From: CAVUMR01 sp963742715 | Lineage (GTDB): Bacteria; Actinomycetota; Actinomycetes; Mycobacteriales; Micromonosporaceae | Direction of reading: 5' to 3' | NCBI GenBank assembly: GCA_963742715.1 | Contig: CAVUMR010000002.1 | Span: 2,914,001 to 2,978,000 of the forward strand | DNA length: 64,000 nt | Shown: one piece after another, positions 9,306 to 18,097 of the stretch | How the letters are laid out: each line of letters begins with the position of its first letter | How positions within the stretch are numbered: the first letter of the stretch is position 1 | The notes under the pieces: generated by a model | What the model saw: the letters and a program-made list of their open reading frames with translations, nothing else | Told to the model about the DNA's origin: nothing | The model's database searches: none | Made by a program: the position numbers and the translations under genes

Positions 9306-11450
9306 CTAGCCAACCGTGGCGCCGGTCGGGGCGTCGGTCAGCTCCTCGGGCTCCTCCGGTGCCGCCGCCGGCGAGATCTCGTCGTGCCGGCGGGACAACG
9401 CGCCCGGCCACCACATGTACCGCCCGATGTCGAGGTTCAGCGCGGTCACCAGGATCGAGCGGACCACGATCGTGTCGAGCAGGACGCCGAACGCCACCGC
9501 GAATCCGATCTCGGCGAACGCGATGAGCGGCAGCGTGCCCAGCACCGCGAAGGTACCGGCGAGCACCAGTCCGGCCGAGGTGATGACGCCGCCGGTGGCC
9601 GCCAACCCGATCCGGGCCGCCCGCTTGGTGCCGTACTTGGCGGTCTCCTCCCGTACCCGGGTCATCAGGAAGATGTTGTAGTCGATGCCCAGGGCGACCA
9701 GGAAGACGAACACGAACAGCGGGAGCGACGAGTCGGCGCCGCCGAAGTGGAACACGTGCCCGAACACCAGTGCGCTCGTGCCGAGCGCGGCGGCGAAGGA
9801 CAGTACGACGGTCGCGACCAGCACGATCGGCGCCACCACGGCGCGCAGCAGCAGCGCCAGGATGAGGAGCACCACGGCCAGCACGATCGGGATGATCAGG
9901 TTCCGGTCGTGCTGCGCCGCCCGTTGTACGTCGACGTTGATGGCGGTGGTACCACCGACCAGCGCGTCCGCACCGGATACCGCGTGCACCCGGTCCCGGA
10001 CCCGGTCCACGGTGTCGAACGCGGCCTTGCTGTCGGCCGGATCGGTCAGCGTGCCCTGGATGAACGCGGTGCCGTCCTTGGCCACCGGCTCGGAGACGCT
10101 CGCGCTGTCGATGCCGCGCGTCGAGGCGAACGCCTCCCGTACCGCGGCGGCCCGGTCCGCCTTGGCCACCACCACGACGGGGCTGCCCGCACCGGCGTTG
10201 AAGTACTTGCTCACGACCTCCTCGCCGACGATGGAGTCCGGGTGGCCGCGGAACGACTCCTTGTTGGTCAGGCCGGTCGCGTCCAGCTGGACCAGCCCGA
10301 CCGCCATCGCGCCGAGCGCGAGAGTGGTGGCGATCCAGGTGGTGCGCGGCCGGCGGGCGATCCCGCCGCCGACCTTCGCCCACATCCCGGTGTCGGTCGG
10401 CTCGGCCGTGCCGAACTTCGGGCGCACCGGCCAGAAGACCCACCGGCCCATGGTGACCATCAGCGCCGGCAGCAGCGTCAGCATGGCGGCGAGGCCCACG
10501 AGGATGCCGATCGCCGCGACCGGACCGAGGCCGCTCGTCGCGTTGGTCTCGGCGAACAGCAGGCAGAGCATGCCGATCGCGACCGTGGCGGCGCTGGCGA
10601 TGATCGCCGGGCCGGCCCGGTGCAGGGCGACCGCCATCGCCTCGTGCCGGTCCGCGTGCCGGCGCAGCTCTTCCCGATATCGGGCGACCAGCAGCAGGGC
10701 ATAGTCCGTCCCCGCGCCGAAGACGAGCACGGTCAGGATGCCGGCACTCTGCGCGTTCACGGTGAGGTCGGCGTACTTCGCCAACAGGTAGATGACCGCT
10801 TGGGCGCTGGTGAGCGCGATGCCGGCCGAGATGACCGGTAGCAGCCACAACACCGGACTGCGGTACGTGAACAGCAGGATCACCACGACGACCGCGACGG
10901 TGGCGAGCAGCAGCGTGCTGTCGATGCCCTCGAACGCCGCGCTGGAGTCGGCCGCGCTACCGGCCGGACCGGTGACGTGCACGGCCATGCCGTCCGCGCC
11001 GTCCTTCGCGGTGTCCTTCATGTCGGCGACCACGTCAGCGGCCTTGTTCCAGCCGTCCGGACCGAGGTTGAGCGGGATGATGATCTGCGCGGCCCGCGGA
11101 CTGGTCTGGTCGTCCAGGATCGGACCGACCACCTGGCCGTCCAGATCGGACAGTCTCGCGAAGGTCTTCGCGTCCTCGGCGACCTTAGCCTGGTCCGCGT
11201 CGGTGAACCCGGACGACCGCTCGTAGACGAGTACCGCCGGGATGGTGTCCGGCGACTGGAAGCTCGCCTGCACGTCGAGCGCCTGGGTGGACTCGGCGCT
11301 GCCCGGAAGCCACGTCTTCGCGTCGTTCTGCTGCGCGCCGGTCAGCTTGCTGGACAGCGGGCCGGCCAGGCCGGCGATGATCACCCAGAAGACGATCACC
11401 GCGTACTTGATCCGGCGATGCGTGATCCATCCAGCAACGTGCCTGGTCAT
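9306..11450 (-). CDS. MMPL/RND-family transporter
   Basis: 714 aa with the MMPL arrangement. The N-terminal membrane helix (YAVIVFWVIIAGLAGPL) is followed by an extracytoplasmic domain of about 140 residues and then 5-6 helices. A second periplasmic loop follows, then a final helix bundle containing VFVFLVALGIDYNIFLMTR, the Asp-containing sequence linked to proton coupling. This duplicated topology fits mycobacterial MmpL and actinomycete drug or lipid exporters. The C-terminus is acidic and soluble. No accessory MmpS gene is nearby. It is monocistronic, shares a terminator with the Clp-N gene, and its promoter must lie in the AT-richer gap upstream. Substrate unknown. Confidence 0.9.
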   Translation of the reverse strand: MTRHVAGWITHRRIKYAVIVFWVIIAGLAGPLSSKLTGAQQNDAKTWLPGSAESTQALDVQASFQSPDTIPAVLVYERSSGFTDADQAKVAEDAKTFARLSDLDGQVVGPILDDQTSPRAAQIIIPLNLGPDGWNKAADVVADMKDTAKDGADGMAVHVTGPAGSAADSSAAFEGIDSTLLLATVAVVVVILLFTYRSPVLWLLPVISAGIALTSAQAVIYLLAKYADLTVNAQSAGILTVLVFGAGTDYALLLVARYREELRRHADRHEAMAVALHRAGPAIIASAATVAIGMLCLLFAETNATSGLGPVAAIGILVGLAAMLTLLPALMVTMGRWVFWPVRPKFGTAEPTDTGMWAKVGGGIARRPRTTWIATTLALGAMAVGLVQLDATGLTNKESFRGHPDSIVGEEVVSKYFNAGAGSPVVVVAKADRAAAVREAFASTRGIDSASVSEPVAKDGTAFIQGTLTDPADSKAAFDTVDRVRDRVHAVSGADALVGGTTAINVDVQRAAQHDRNLIIPIVLAVVLLILALLLRAVVAPIVLVATVVLSFAAALGTSALVFGHVFHFGGADSSLPLFVFVFLVALGIDYNIFLMTRVREETAKYGTKRAARIGLAATGGVITSAGLVLAGTFAVLGTLPLIAFAEIGFAVAFGVLLDTIVVRSILVTALNLDIGRYMWWPGALSRRHDEISPAAAPEEPEELTDAPTGATVG

Positions 11451-11861
11451 GTGTGTACCCCGATCGACATTCCACTCCCCCTGGACCGGCCCCCATCATC
11501 GGCCTGCGATCAGGTTGGCACATCGGGATTACGCACTGGTTTTCTGTCCGAAACCCTTAGGGGTACCGGGCAAATGCATTAGGGCGATTGGGTACAACTC
11601 ACGCCCGACTTATGTACAGACAGACACATTGAAACGGACAAATGCCGTCAGCACCGGGCCGCAAACCGTGCTTTTCGCAATGCCGCCGGGCGATCGGACA
11701 ACGTGCGCTGAAACACATGTGGCATGGCCCACGAATCGCCGCATGATCCCGCTCGGCGCTGGCGACGCGAGCGGCACCGACGCGACCGGCACCGACGCGA
11801 CCGGCACCGACGCGACCTACGCCGAGGCGACCGGCACTGGCGCGACCGGCACCGACGCGAC
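11451..11861. other. Intergenic gap with AT-richer promoter region and 15-bp minisatellite
   Basis: The first half (about 11500-11720) is clearly lower in GC than its surroundings and should hold the minus-strand promoter of the MMPL gene; I could not pick a convincing -35/-10 pair. The second half is the 15-bp tandem array reported separately. No gene is supported. Confidence 0.5.
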
Positions 11862-11871
11862 CTACGCCGAC
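11767..11871. repeat. Seven 15-bp tandem units across the DUF2254 stop codon
   Basis: Seven consecutive 15-bp units related to GCGACCGGCACCGAC. Three variants read GCGACCTACGCCGAx or GCGACCGGCACTGGC. The stop codon of the DUF2254 gene (11862-11864) lies in the last unit, and the other units lie beyond it. It looks like a slippage-generated minisatellite at a gene end. Confidence 0.85.
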
Positions 11872-13235
11872 ACGGCCGGGGCGACCGCGGTACGGAGTCG
11901 GTCGAGGTCCTCATCGGACAGTCCGGCCGCCGCCGCTTCGTGCAGCACCGCCCCGACCTGCGCGTCCAGCGCCGCCTGCGCCAGTGGCCGGCCACCGCTG
12001 ACCACGCAGGCGGCCCGCAGCATCCGGATCGTGCGCAGCAACGCCAGCAGTACCTCCGGATGCGTGCTGGCGTACCGGCGCAACTGGTCGAACGCGTGTC
12101 GGACGTACTCGGCGTGGTCGAGGTCCCAAGGGGTGAGCAGTACCCGGCCGGCCTCGTCGCGTACCGCCTGCGGAGGCAGCTCGGCGGACAACAGCGGCCG
12201 CATGATCGAGGAGATCCACAGGATTCCCTCGATCGCCGTGGTCGGGTCGTTGACCGCGGCGGACAGCGCCCGCAACGTGATGTCGTTGAGCTGCCGCAGG
12301 CCGAAGTCGATGTCCTGCTGCATGGTGCGACTGACCCCGACGATGACCGCCTCGCCGACCTGTCCGGCGACCCGCTGGACGGCCGCCGGTTCGGGCCGCG
12401 GCCAGATCGTCACCAGCGGCGTCTCGGCGACCAGGTACGCGCCGACCCGGGTTTCGACCCGGACCACGCTGCCCGGGGGTACGGCTCCAGACACCGCCCG
12501 CCGGCTGATCTGCTGTACCCAGCCGCTGGCGTGCGCGAGTACCACCAGCGGTTCACCGAGCTCGGTCAGGTCGGGTGCCTCGACCGGTTCGCCCACCCGC
12601 TGGCCGATCCGCGAGCCGTACGGCAGCTCACGTACCAGCGTCAACGTCTCCGCGCTGATCCGCTGCATGATCCGGCCGACGTACTGGTTGCGGGTGAGCC
12701 GGTTGAGGTACGCGACGATGGCCAGGATCGACGCGAACGCGAGCAGTACCGAGCCGAGCATGGTGAGCCGGGGCGCGTGGTCGGCCGCGGTGTCCACATG
12801 GGTCAGCGCCAGTACGCAGAAGGCGAACGTGGCGAGCAGCAGGCCGACCAGCAACTGGCCGAACCGGTCCCGGCCGTAGGTCCGCAGCACCCGCGGCGAG
12901 AACTGCCCGCTGGCCAGTTGCAGCGAGATCACCAGTAGCGAGAACACCGTTCCGGCGGTGGTGATGGTGGCGCCGGCGACCGTCGCCAGCAGGGCCACGG
13001 CGGCGTCCGGCGGCAGGCTCAGCGGACCGGTGTACCCACTGGCCGAGCGGTCCACCGCGGCCAGCCCCTGCTCCACCACCGCCGCGGCGACGAGTAGGAC
13101 GGCGGGCAGGAACAGCAGGCTCTCCCGCAGCCGGTCCGACCAGGCCCGCTGGCGCAACCGCCGGACGTGCGGGTCGACGCTGTGCCCGTAGCCGAGCAGC
13201 GACTCGCTCTCGTCGTCCGTACCGGGGGCCCGCAT
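11862..13235 (-). CDS. DUF2254 membrane protein
   Basis: 457 aa. Four hydrophobic helices sit in the first 200 residues (LLFLPAVLLVAAAVV; an Ala/Val-rich helix before TITTAGTVFSLLVISLQLA; LLVGLLLATFAFCVLAL; LGSVLLAFASILAIVAYL), followed by a soluble C-terminal half. The block SLQLASGQFSPRVLRTYGRD is characteristic of DUF2254, a family of predicted membrane proteins with no settled function. The ATG is 22 bp from the preceding divergent spacer. Its 3' end runs into the 15-bp repeat array, which may move the stop codon between strains. Confidence 0.85.
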   Translation of the reverse strand: MRAPGTDDESESLLGYGHSVDPHVRRLRQRAWSDRLRESLLFLPAVLLVAAAVVEQGLAAVDRSASGYTGPLSLPPDAAVALLATVAGATITTAGTVFSLLVISLQLASGQFSPRVLRTYGRDRFGQLLVGLLLATFAFCVLALTHVDTAADHAPRLTMLGSVLLAFASILAIVAYLNRLTRNQYVGRIMQRISAETLTLVRELPYGSRIGQRVGEPVEAPDLTELGEPLVVLAHASGWVQQISRRAVSGAVPPGSVVRVETRVGAYLVAETPLVTIWPRPEPAAVQRVAGQVGEAVIVGVSRTMQQDIDFGLRQLNDITLRALSAAVNDPTTAIEGILWISSIMRPLLSAELPPQAVRDEAGRVLLTPWDLDHAEYVRHAFDQLRRYASTHPEVLLALLRTIRMLRAACVVSGGRPLAQAALDAQVGAVLHEAAAAGLSDEDLDRLRTAVAPAVSA

Positions 13236-13357
13236 CGCCGTACCTTAACGGCTGCCACCGCAGGCACCGGTCACCCGCACCGGACTCGCCGTTCGGGTCT
13301 GTGCTGGTCGGCGGGGGTACGGCCGCACCCGGGAGAGCCGCGCAGGGCAGGGCCGGG

Positions 13358-13960
13358 TCAGGCGAGAATGCCGCGGAGCACTGTGTCGACGACCCGCTCG
13401 GCCAGGCCGGTGGAGTCCAGGTGCGGCGACGCGCCGACCATGTTCATCACCACGACCGAACTGAGCACGGCCGCGGTCAGCTCGATGTCGAGGTCCGACC
13501 GCAGCTCTCCGGCGCTGATCCCGCGGCGCAGCACGGAGCGGGTCACCTCCCGCCGGCGGTCGATCAGCTCCATGTACTGGTCCCGCAGCTTGCCGCCGCG
13601 CTGCAGCTCAGGGAGCAGGCACGGCATGATCCGACGGGCCCGCGGGTCGTCGCCGCCCTCGGCGGCCAACCGCATCAGCATGACCAGGTCATCACGGACC
13701 GACTCGCCCCCGGGTACCGGAATCCCGCCCTTGAGCGAGGCGATCGCGTCGACGACCAGCGCGTCCTTGTGCGACCAGCGGCGGTAGATGGTGGCCTTGC
13801 CGACCCCGGCCTTGGCCGCGACCGCCTCGATGGACAGCGCCTCGACGGTCGTACCGTCGGCGAGCAGGTCCAGAACAGCGTCGATGATGGCTTCATCGGC
13901 CCGGGCGCTCCGCGGCCGCCCTGGCGGCCGCGGAGCGGTGGTGGTCGTCACATCACCCAT
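13358..13960 (-). CDS. TetR/AcrR-family repressor of the adjacent efflux pump
   Basis: 200 aa. The N-terminal HTH reads EAVAAKAGVGKATIYRRW, which is typical TetR. The C-terminal ligand domain includes an LP-E-QRGGKLRDQY helix. I start at the ATG giving MGDVTTTTAP; the 60 in-frame codons upstream overlap the MFS gene. It sits 11 bp after the MFS stop on the same strand, so pump and repressor form one operon. The likely targets are the repeats and palindromes upstream of the pump (15647-15791). The inducer is unknown but is probably a pump substrate. Confidence 0.9.
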   Translation of the reverse strand: MGDVTTTTAPRPPGRPRSARADEAIIDAVLDLLADGTTVEALSIEAVAAKAGVGKATIYRRWSHKDALVVDAIASLKGGIPVPGGESVRDDLVMLMRLAAEGGDDPRARRIMPCLLPELQRGGKLRDQYMELIDRRREVTRSVLRRGISAGELRSDLDIELTAAVLSSVVVMNMVGASPHLDSTGLAERVVDTVLRGILA

Positions 13961-13971
13961 TGTCGGGCAAC

Positions 13972-15633
13972 CTACTGGATTTCGACCAGAGGGCCATCGG
14001 ACCGGCGCGGGGCCGGTACCGGTGCGCCCGCGGGTGTGGCCAGCGCCGCCGCGTCGTCCTGCGGCGTGCCGGCCGGACCCGGCTGGCCGGGACCGTCCGG
14101 CCCCAGGTGCGGGTGCTGCAACGAGTGCCGCGGCAGCCACCGCAGTACCGCACCCATGCCCACCAGCGCGATCAGCGCGGACAGCACAGCCGCCCAGTGC
14201 ATCGCGGTGACGAAGGAGTCGTTGGCCGGTCCGAGTAGCGCGTCACCGGCCGGACCGAGCCGGGTGGCCACCGCGTACGTGGCCGCGATCGACTCCTGCG
14301 CGGCTTCCCGCGCGGGCGCGGGCAGCCCGGACAGGTGGCTGGTGATCTCAGTCCGGTACACCTGCGAAAGCAGCGATCCGATGACCGCGACGCCGAGCGC
14401 CCCGCCGACCTGGCGGATGGTGTTGCTGACCGCCGAGCCGACGCCGGCCTTCTCCCGCGGCAGCGAGGACATGATCGACTCGGTGGTCGGCGGCATCACG
14501 TTGGCCATGCCGACGCCCTGGATGAAGAACACCAGCCACAGCACCCAGATCGGGGTGTCCGCGCCGATGAACGCGAACGCACCGAGCGCGACCGCGAGCA
14601 GCAGCATGCCGACGGTGCAGACCGCCTTCGGCCCGTACTGCCGGACCAGCTTGGCGCTGCGCGGCGCGAAGATCAGCTGCGCCGCGGCGAACGGCAGGAA
14701 CATCAGGCCGGTCTGCAGCGGCGAGTACCCCCGGACCAGCTGCAGGTAGAAGGCGCCGAAGAACATCACGCCCATCGCGGCGAAGAAGACCAGTCCGACC
14801 GCGCCGACAGCGGCGGCGAACCGCGGGTTGCGGAACAGCCCGACGTCCAGCGCCGGATGGTCGATGCGCCGCTCGTACCAGATGAAACCGGCCAGGATGA
14901 GCACGCCGGCCGCGGTGCTGCCCCAGACCTTCGGCGCGCCCCAGTCGCCGGACTCACCGCCGGTGATGATGCCGTACACGAGCAGGCCCAGACCGGCGAT
15001 GGACAGCAGCACCCCGACCAGGTCGATCCGCCCGGGCCTGGGATCCCGCGATTCCGGTACCAGGGCCAGGATCGCGATCACGCCGACCAGTACGACCGGC
15101 ACGTTGACCAGGAAGACCGAGCCCCACCAGAAGTGCTCGAGCAGCGCGCCGCCGGCGACCGGTCCGATCGCGACGGCGAGACCCACCGCGCCGGCCCACA
15201 CGCCGATGGCGGTGGCCCGCTCCCGCGGGTCGAAGACGTTGGAGATGATCGACAGGGTGGCCGGCATGATCGCCGCGCCGCCGAGCCCCATCAGGGCGCG
15301 GGCCGCGATCAGCTGGCCGGGATCGTGCGCGTACGCCGAGGCCAGCGACGCGAGGCCGAACAGCAGCATGCCGATCAGCAGCATGCGCTTGCGACCGATC
15401 CGGTCACCCAGGATGCCGGCGGTGAACAGCAGGCCGGCGAAGACGAGGGTGTACGAGTTGATGGCCCATTCGAGCTCACTCTGGCTCGCGCCCAGGCCAT
15501 GGCGCGGGTCGGCGATGGTCTTCAACGCCACGTTCAGGATCGTGTTGTCCAGGACCACCACGAGCAGGGAGACGACCATGACGCCGAGGATCGTCCAGCG
15601 CCGTGGATGTCCGGTGTCTGCTGAGGCAGGCAA
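13972..15633 (-). CDS. EmrB/QacA-type (DHA2, 14-helix) MFS efflux pump
   Basis: 553 aa. The sequence shows the DHA2 signatures: LDNTILNVAL in helix 1, GDRIGRKRMLLIG (motif A) in loop 2-3, and motif C-like GPVAGGALLEHFWW. Fourteen hydrophobic segments can be counted. I choose a TTG start at 15633 because GGAGG lies exactly 5 nt upstream (GGAGGAACATTG). The longer in-frame version would translate the operator repeats. The C-terminal tail is Pro/Gly/Ala rich. It is the first gene of a two-gene operon with the TetR repressor. The family exports hydrophobic drugs and antibiotics; the substrate is not predictable. Confidence 0.9.
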   Translation of the reverse strand: MPASADTGHPRRWTILGVMVVSLLVVVLDNTILNVALKTIADPRHGLGASQSELEWAINSYTLVFAGLLFTAGILGDRIGRKRMLLIGMLLFGLASLASAYAHDPGQLIAARALMGLGGAAIMPATLSIISNVFDPRERATAIGVWAGAVGLAVAIGPVAGGALLEHFWWGSVFLVNVPVVLVGVIAILALVPESRDPRPGRIDLVGVLLSIAGLGLLVYGIITGGESGDWGAPKVWGSTAAGVLILAGFIWYERRIDHPALDVGLFRNPRFAAAVGAVGLVFFAAMGVMFFGAFYLQLVRGYSPLQTGLMFLPFAAAQLIFAPRSAKLVRQYGPKAVCTVGMLLLAVALGAFAFIGADTPIWVLWLVFFIQGVGMANVMPPTTESIMSSLPREKAGVGSAVSNTIRQVGGALGVAVIGSLLSQVYRTEITSHLSGLPAPAREAAQESIAATYAVATRLGPAGDALLGPANDSFVTAMHWAAVLSALIALVGMGAVLRWLPRHSLQHPHLGPDGPGQPGPAGTPQDDAAALATPAGAPVPAPRRSDGPLVEIQ

Positions 15634-15646
15634 TGTTCCTCCGGTT

Positions 15647-15694
15647 GATACGGAACGGTGTTGATGCGGAACGGTATTGATACGGAACGGTCCC
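15647..15694. promoter_or_regulatory. Three 16-bp direct repeats upstream of the efflux pump
   Basis: Three contiguous 16-bp units begin GATACGGAACGG or GATGCGGAACGG (15647, 15663, 15679). Each contains the half-site ACGGAAC that also forms the palindrome at 15732-15746. They overlap the 5' leader of the pump gene and are good candidate TetR binding sites. Confidence 0.6.
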
Positions 15695-15731
15695 GTAAAC
15701 AAACGAGAGTCTAGCCACGCCTGCTTCCGAA

Positions 15732-15746
15732 ACGGAACCGTTCCGT
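15732..15746. promoter_or_regulatory. Perfect palindrome ACGGAAC-C-GTTCCGT
   Basis: 7-bp arms around one central base, about 100 bp upstream of the pump start. It is the complete form of the half-site repeated at 15647-15694, so it is the likely primary TetR operator. Confidence 0.6.
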
Positions 15747-15775
15747 ATCGCACGTCACACCAGGTCAGAGCCTTC

Positions 15776-15791
15776 CTGACCGAACGGTCAG
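15776..15791. promoter_or_regulatory. Second palindrome CTGACCG-AA-CGGTCAG
   Basis: 7-bp arms with a 2-bp spacer, a common TetR-type operator geometry but a different sequence from the ACGGAAC sites. It lies between the 3' end of the methyltransferase gene and the pump promoter. It may be a site for a second regulator. Confidence 0.45.
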
Positions 15792-15841
15792 CGATGAACG
15801 GCCGAACGGCCCCCCGACCGTCGGAGCCAGAACCGTCCGCG

Positions 15842-16522
15842 TCAGCGGCGGATCGCGACGTACCGGATGCCGGTCGCCTGGATGTTGCCGTCCTCGATCG
15901 CGGCCAGCTCGTCCGCCTCGGTCATCTCCGCGAGGTGCGGATGGAAGTGCGGGCCGAACTCGTACAACCGGCGGTCGAATCCGGCGTCCAGCGCCGCGAT
16001 GACCTGCTCGCCGGGGTGCATGCCGTCCTCGGCGGCCCAGGCGTGCAGGTACTGCTCCCACGGCTGGCCGGACTCCATCCACTGCTCCCGCTGCCAGTGC
16101 AGCCAGCCGGGATGCTCCTCGTCCTCCGGCAACCCGACCCGGGCGAAGCACCAGCGCGCGGTCGCCGCGTCCATCCGCTCCCACGCCCACTCGAGCACGA
16201 CCAGCGTGCCACCGGGCAGCAGCGCCTGCTCGATCCGCTCCCGTACCTTCGCCAGGTCCGCGACGTGGTGCAGCGAAGCGCTGGCGATCACCGCGTGTAC
16301 CGGCTCGTCCGGTTCGTACTCCTCGATCGGTACCTGACGGAACTCCGGCCCCTCCGGCGCCTCCGGATCCACCCCCAGCGCCTGATATCCGGCCGCGTTC
16401 AGCGTCGGTACGAACCCGCCCCGGCTGCCGCAGCCGATCTCCAGCACCCGCGCCGGTGGCGCCGGCAGGTGCGGCTGCACGAACGCCAGCGCCGTGGCCA
16501 GCCGTTCCTCGGTCGCGTCCAC
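15842..16522 (-). CDS. Class I SAM-dependent methyltransferase
   Basis: 226 aa. The SAM-binding motif I is VLEIGCGSRGGF, followed by an acidic strand end in GVDPEAP and a motif resembling ASASLHHV before LLPGGTLVVLEWAWER. I take the GTG at 16522 as start because AAGGGGGG lies about 6 nt upstream; the longer frame adds 19 residues without similarity. The C-terminal third contains several Trp and His residues (WLHWQREQW), so the acceptor site may be aromatic. It stands between the efflux pump and the glycosidase, all on the minus strand. Acceptor unknown. Confidence 0.85.
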   Translation of the reverse strand: MDATEERLATALAFVQPHLPAPPARVLEIGCGSRGGFVPTLNAAGYQALGVDPEAPEGPEFRQVPIEEYEPDEPVHAVIASASLHHVADLAKVRERIEQALLPGGTLVVLEWAWERMDAATARWCFARVGLPEDEEHPGWLHWQREQWMESGQPWEQYLHAWAAEDGMHPGEQVIAALDAGFDRRLYEFGPHFHPHLAEMTEADELAAIEDGNIQATGIRYVAIRR

Positions 16523-16561
16523 CCGTCCCCCCTTGTCTGGGCACGGTGCTCGACGTGCACT

Positions 16562-16601
16562 TACCGGCCCGTCGCCCATGGTGCTACGCGACGGGCCGGT
16601 A
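16562..16601 (-). terminator. Hairpin after the GH26-like gene
   Basis: A perfect 14-bp stem (16562-16575 with 16588-16601) closes on a 12-nt loop. It is downstream of the glycosidase stop and upstream of the methyltransferase start on the same strand, so it should separate the two transcripts. Confidence 0.65.
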
Positions 16602-16640
16602 CGTGGACGCGGCCCGCCGGACGGGAGCGCCTTCGACTAC

Positions 16641-16676
16641 CTACGGCAGCGGACTGCTGTCTACGGCAGCGGACTG
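16641..16676. repeat. 20-bp-period duplication across the GH26-like stop codon
   Basis: The 16-bp sequence CTACGGCAGCGGACTG occurs at 16641 and again at 16661. The second copy contains the stop codon (16661-16663, read as TAG on the minus strand). It is a tandem duplication of the gene end, parallel to those at 22365 and 32606. Confidence 0.8.
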
Positions 16677-17692
16677 CGCGGCTGGTTCACGTACGGATCG
16701 CTGCCGGCCACCCGTACCGCCTCGGTGATGACCGGGTCGGTGTCGATGTTGTACCGGCAGTTGCCGAGGATGTCCCACTTCTGTACGGCCTTGATGTGCG
16801 GGAAGTTCGTCCTCAACGCGGTCGGGATGCCCTTGTACCAGTTGGCCGTCACGTTCGGATCCGGCGTGTTGTACGTCGCGCCGTACTCGCTGATCATGAT
16901 CGGCTTGGTCGCGTCGATGCCGCCGGCGGCACCCGTGGTGTGCAGCCAGTTGTACATCGGGGTCACGTTCTTCTTGAACGACGCGGCGGTACCGAGCACC
17001 GGATGGGTACCGCAGCCCACCTCGGTGTACGCCTCCCAGCTGATCCAGTCGACCACGTCGTTGCCGGGGTACAGCGCGAGCAGCCGGTTGAAGTTCGACT
17101 TCCAGCCGGTGGTGACCCACATCCACACGGTGTTGGTGGCACCGGCCGCGAGGAACAGGTCGTGTACGTGCCGGAACGCCGCGACGAACTGCGCCGGGGT
17201 ACCGCGTACCGCCTTCTTGGCCGCGTCCGGCTCGTGGTCGAAGTTGATGAACACCTGCTTGTGCAGGCTGGCGATGCCCTGCGCCTGTACCCGGATCTTG
17301 GCGTCGGCCACCCCGTTGGCGACCTGGGCCCAGGAGTACTTCGTGGTCTCCAGGTTCACGTGCAGCATCCGACCCTCGGCGACGGCCTGCCGTTCGCCCG
17401 CGTTGGGCATGGTGTCGCCGATGATGTGGAACTCGTAGTACGTGTCGAACTTGCGCCCCATCTCGCCTTCCAGGTGCGCGAGCTGGGCGTACGACTGCGG
17501 CCGGGTGGCGATCCCCCACCAGGCACCGCAGCTCGGTACGAGCTTGGCGCTGATCAGCCCGCACGGTTCGGCGGCCGCGGCCTGCGGCGCGGTGGTGGAC
17601 GCGGCCACCGGCGGTACCGAGCCGAGGCCGAGCGCGACCAGGATGGCGGCGACAGCCGGAATCACGATGGTTCGAAGCCTGCGGCGCAACAT
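16661..17692 (-). CDS. Secreted glycoside hydrolase, GH26-like (beta-mannanase type)
   Basis: 343 aa. The start is the ATG giving MLRRRLRTIV; GGAAGG lies just upstream. A Sec signal peptide follows (Arg-rich n-region, AVAAILVALGLGS, cleavage likely near an Ala-rich AAAAEP). The mature part is a TIM-barrel hydrolase. A candidate acid/base Glu is in VFINFDHEPD and a candidate nucleophile Glu in KPIMISEYGA, the arrangement expected for GH26 and related clan-A enzymes. WMWVTTGWKS and DWISWEAYTEV fit substrate-binding aromatics. It is probably exported and acts on mannan or a related polysaccharide (inference). Transcription ends at the 16562 hairpin. Confidence 0.75.
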   Translation of the reverse strand: MLRRRLRTIVIPAVAAILVALGLGSVPPVAASTTAPQAAAAEPCGLISAKLVPSCGAWWGIATRPQSYAQLAHLEGEMGRKFDTYYEFHIIGDTMPNAGERQAVAEGRMLHVNLETTKYSWAQVANGVADAKIRVQAQGIASLHKQVFINFDHEPDAAKKAVRGTPAQFVAAFRHVHDLFLAAGATNTVWMWVTTGWKSNFNRLLALYPGNDVVDWISWEAYTEVGCGTHPVLGTAASFKKNVTPMYNWLHTTGAAGGIDATKPIMISEYGATYNTPDPNVTANWYKGIPTALRTNFPHIKAVQKWDILGNCRYNIDTDPVITEAVRVAGSDPYVNQPRSPLP

Positions 17693-18007
17693 CCGACGAC
17701 CTTCCCGAAGGGGTACGGGTGCCGGTGGCGAGAGCAGAACCGCCACCGGTGCGGTCATCGTGTCCAGGACGATCACCCTGCGCGATCAAGCGATCGGTCA
17801 GCCGGCGTCAACCGATCGACCGGCACCGATCCACTTTGCGGCGCCCTTTCATCCTGGTACGGGTCGATGAATCCGGTCGAAACCGGTACAGCTCTGCCGG
17901 CCTGAACGGATCGTCGGTATGCCGACAATTTCCCGGGCCTGCGGGTGGGTGCGCCCTGCGTAGCCACTCGAGGTAGTCGGGAGCGGGCGGGCACCTGTCC
18001 CGTGCGT

Positions 18008-18076
18008 GCGCATACCCGGCAGGGGGTCGCGCGCATACCGGGTAGGGGGTCGCGCGCATACCCGGTAGGGGTATAG
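18008..18076. promoter_or_regulatory. Three 23-bp repeats forming the copper-operon operator
   Basis: Three consecutive 23-bp units (18008, 18031, 18054) each contain a TACC-type arm, a G-rich centre and a right arm. The third is the best palindrome, ATACCC-GGTAG-GGGTAT at 18059-18075, and overlaps a TATAGT -10 box (18072-18077). G/C-tract pseudopalindromes with TAnnnn arms are typical CsoR sites. Bound CsoR without Cu(I) would block this promoter (inference). The rest of the 405-bp gap (17693-18007) shows no gene. Confidence 0.7.
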
Positions 18077-18097
18077 TCGGGTAGCGAGGGAGGTGCG

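Noticed and set aside
18008..18076. Possible CRISPR-like array (three 23-bp repeats)
   Set aside because: The units are contiguous with no spacers and sit on a CsoR promoter; they are operator repeats. No cas genes are present in the window.
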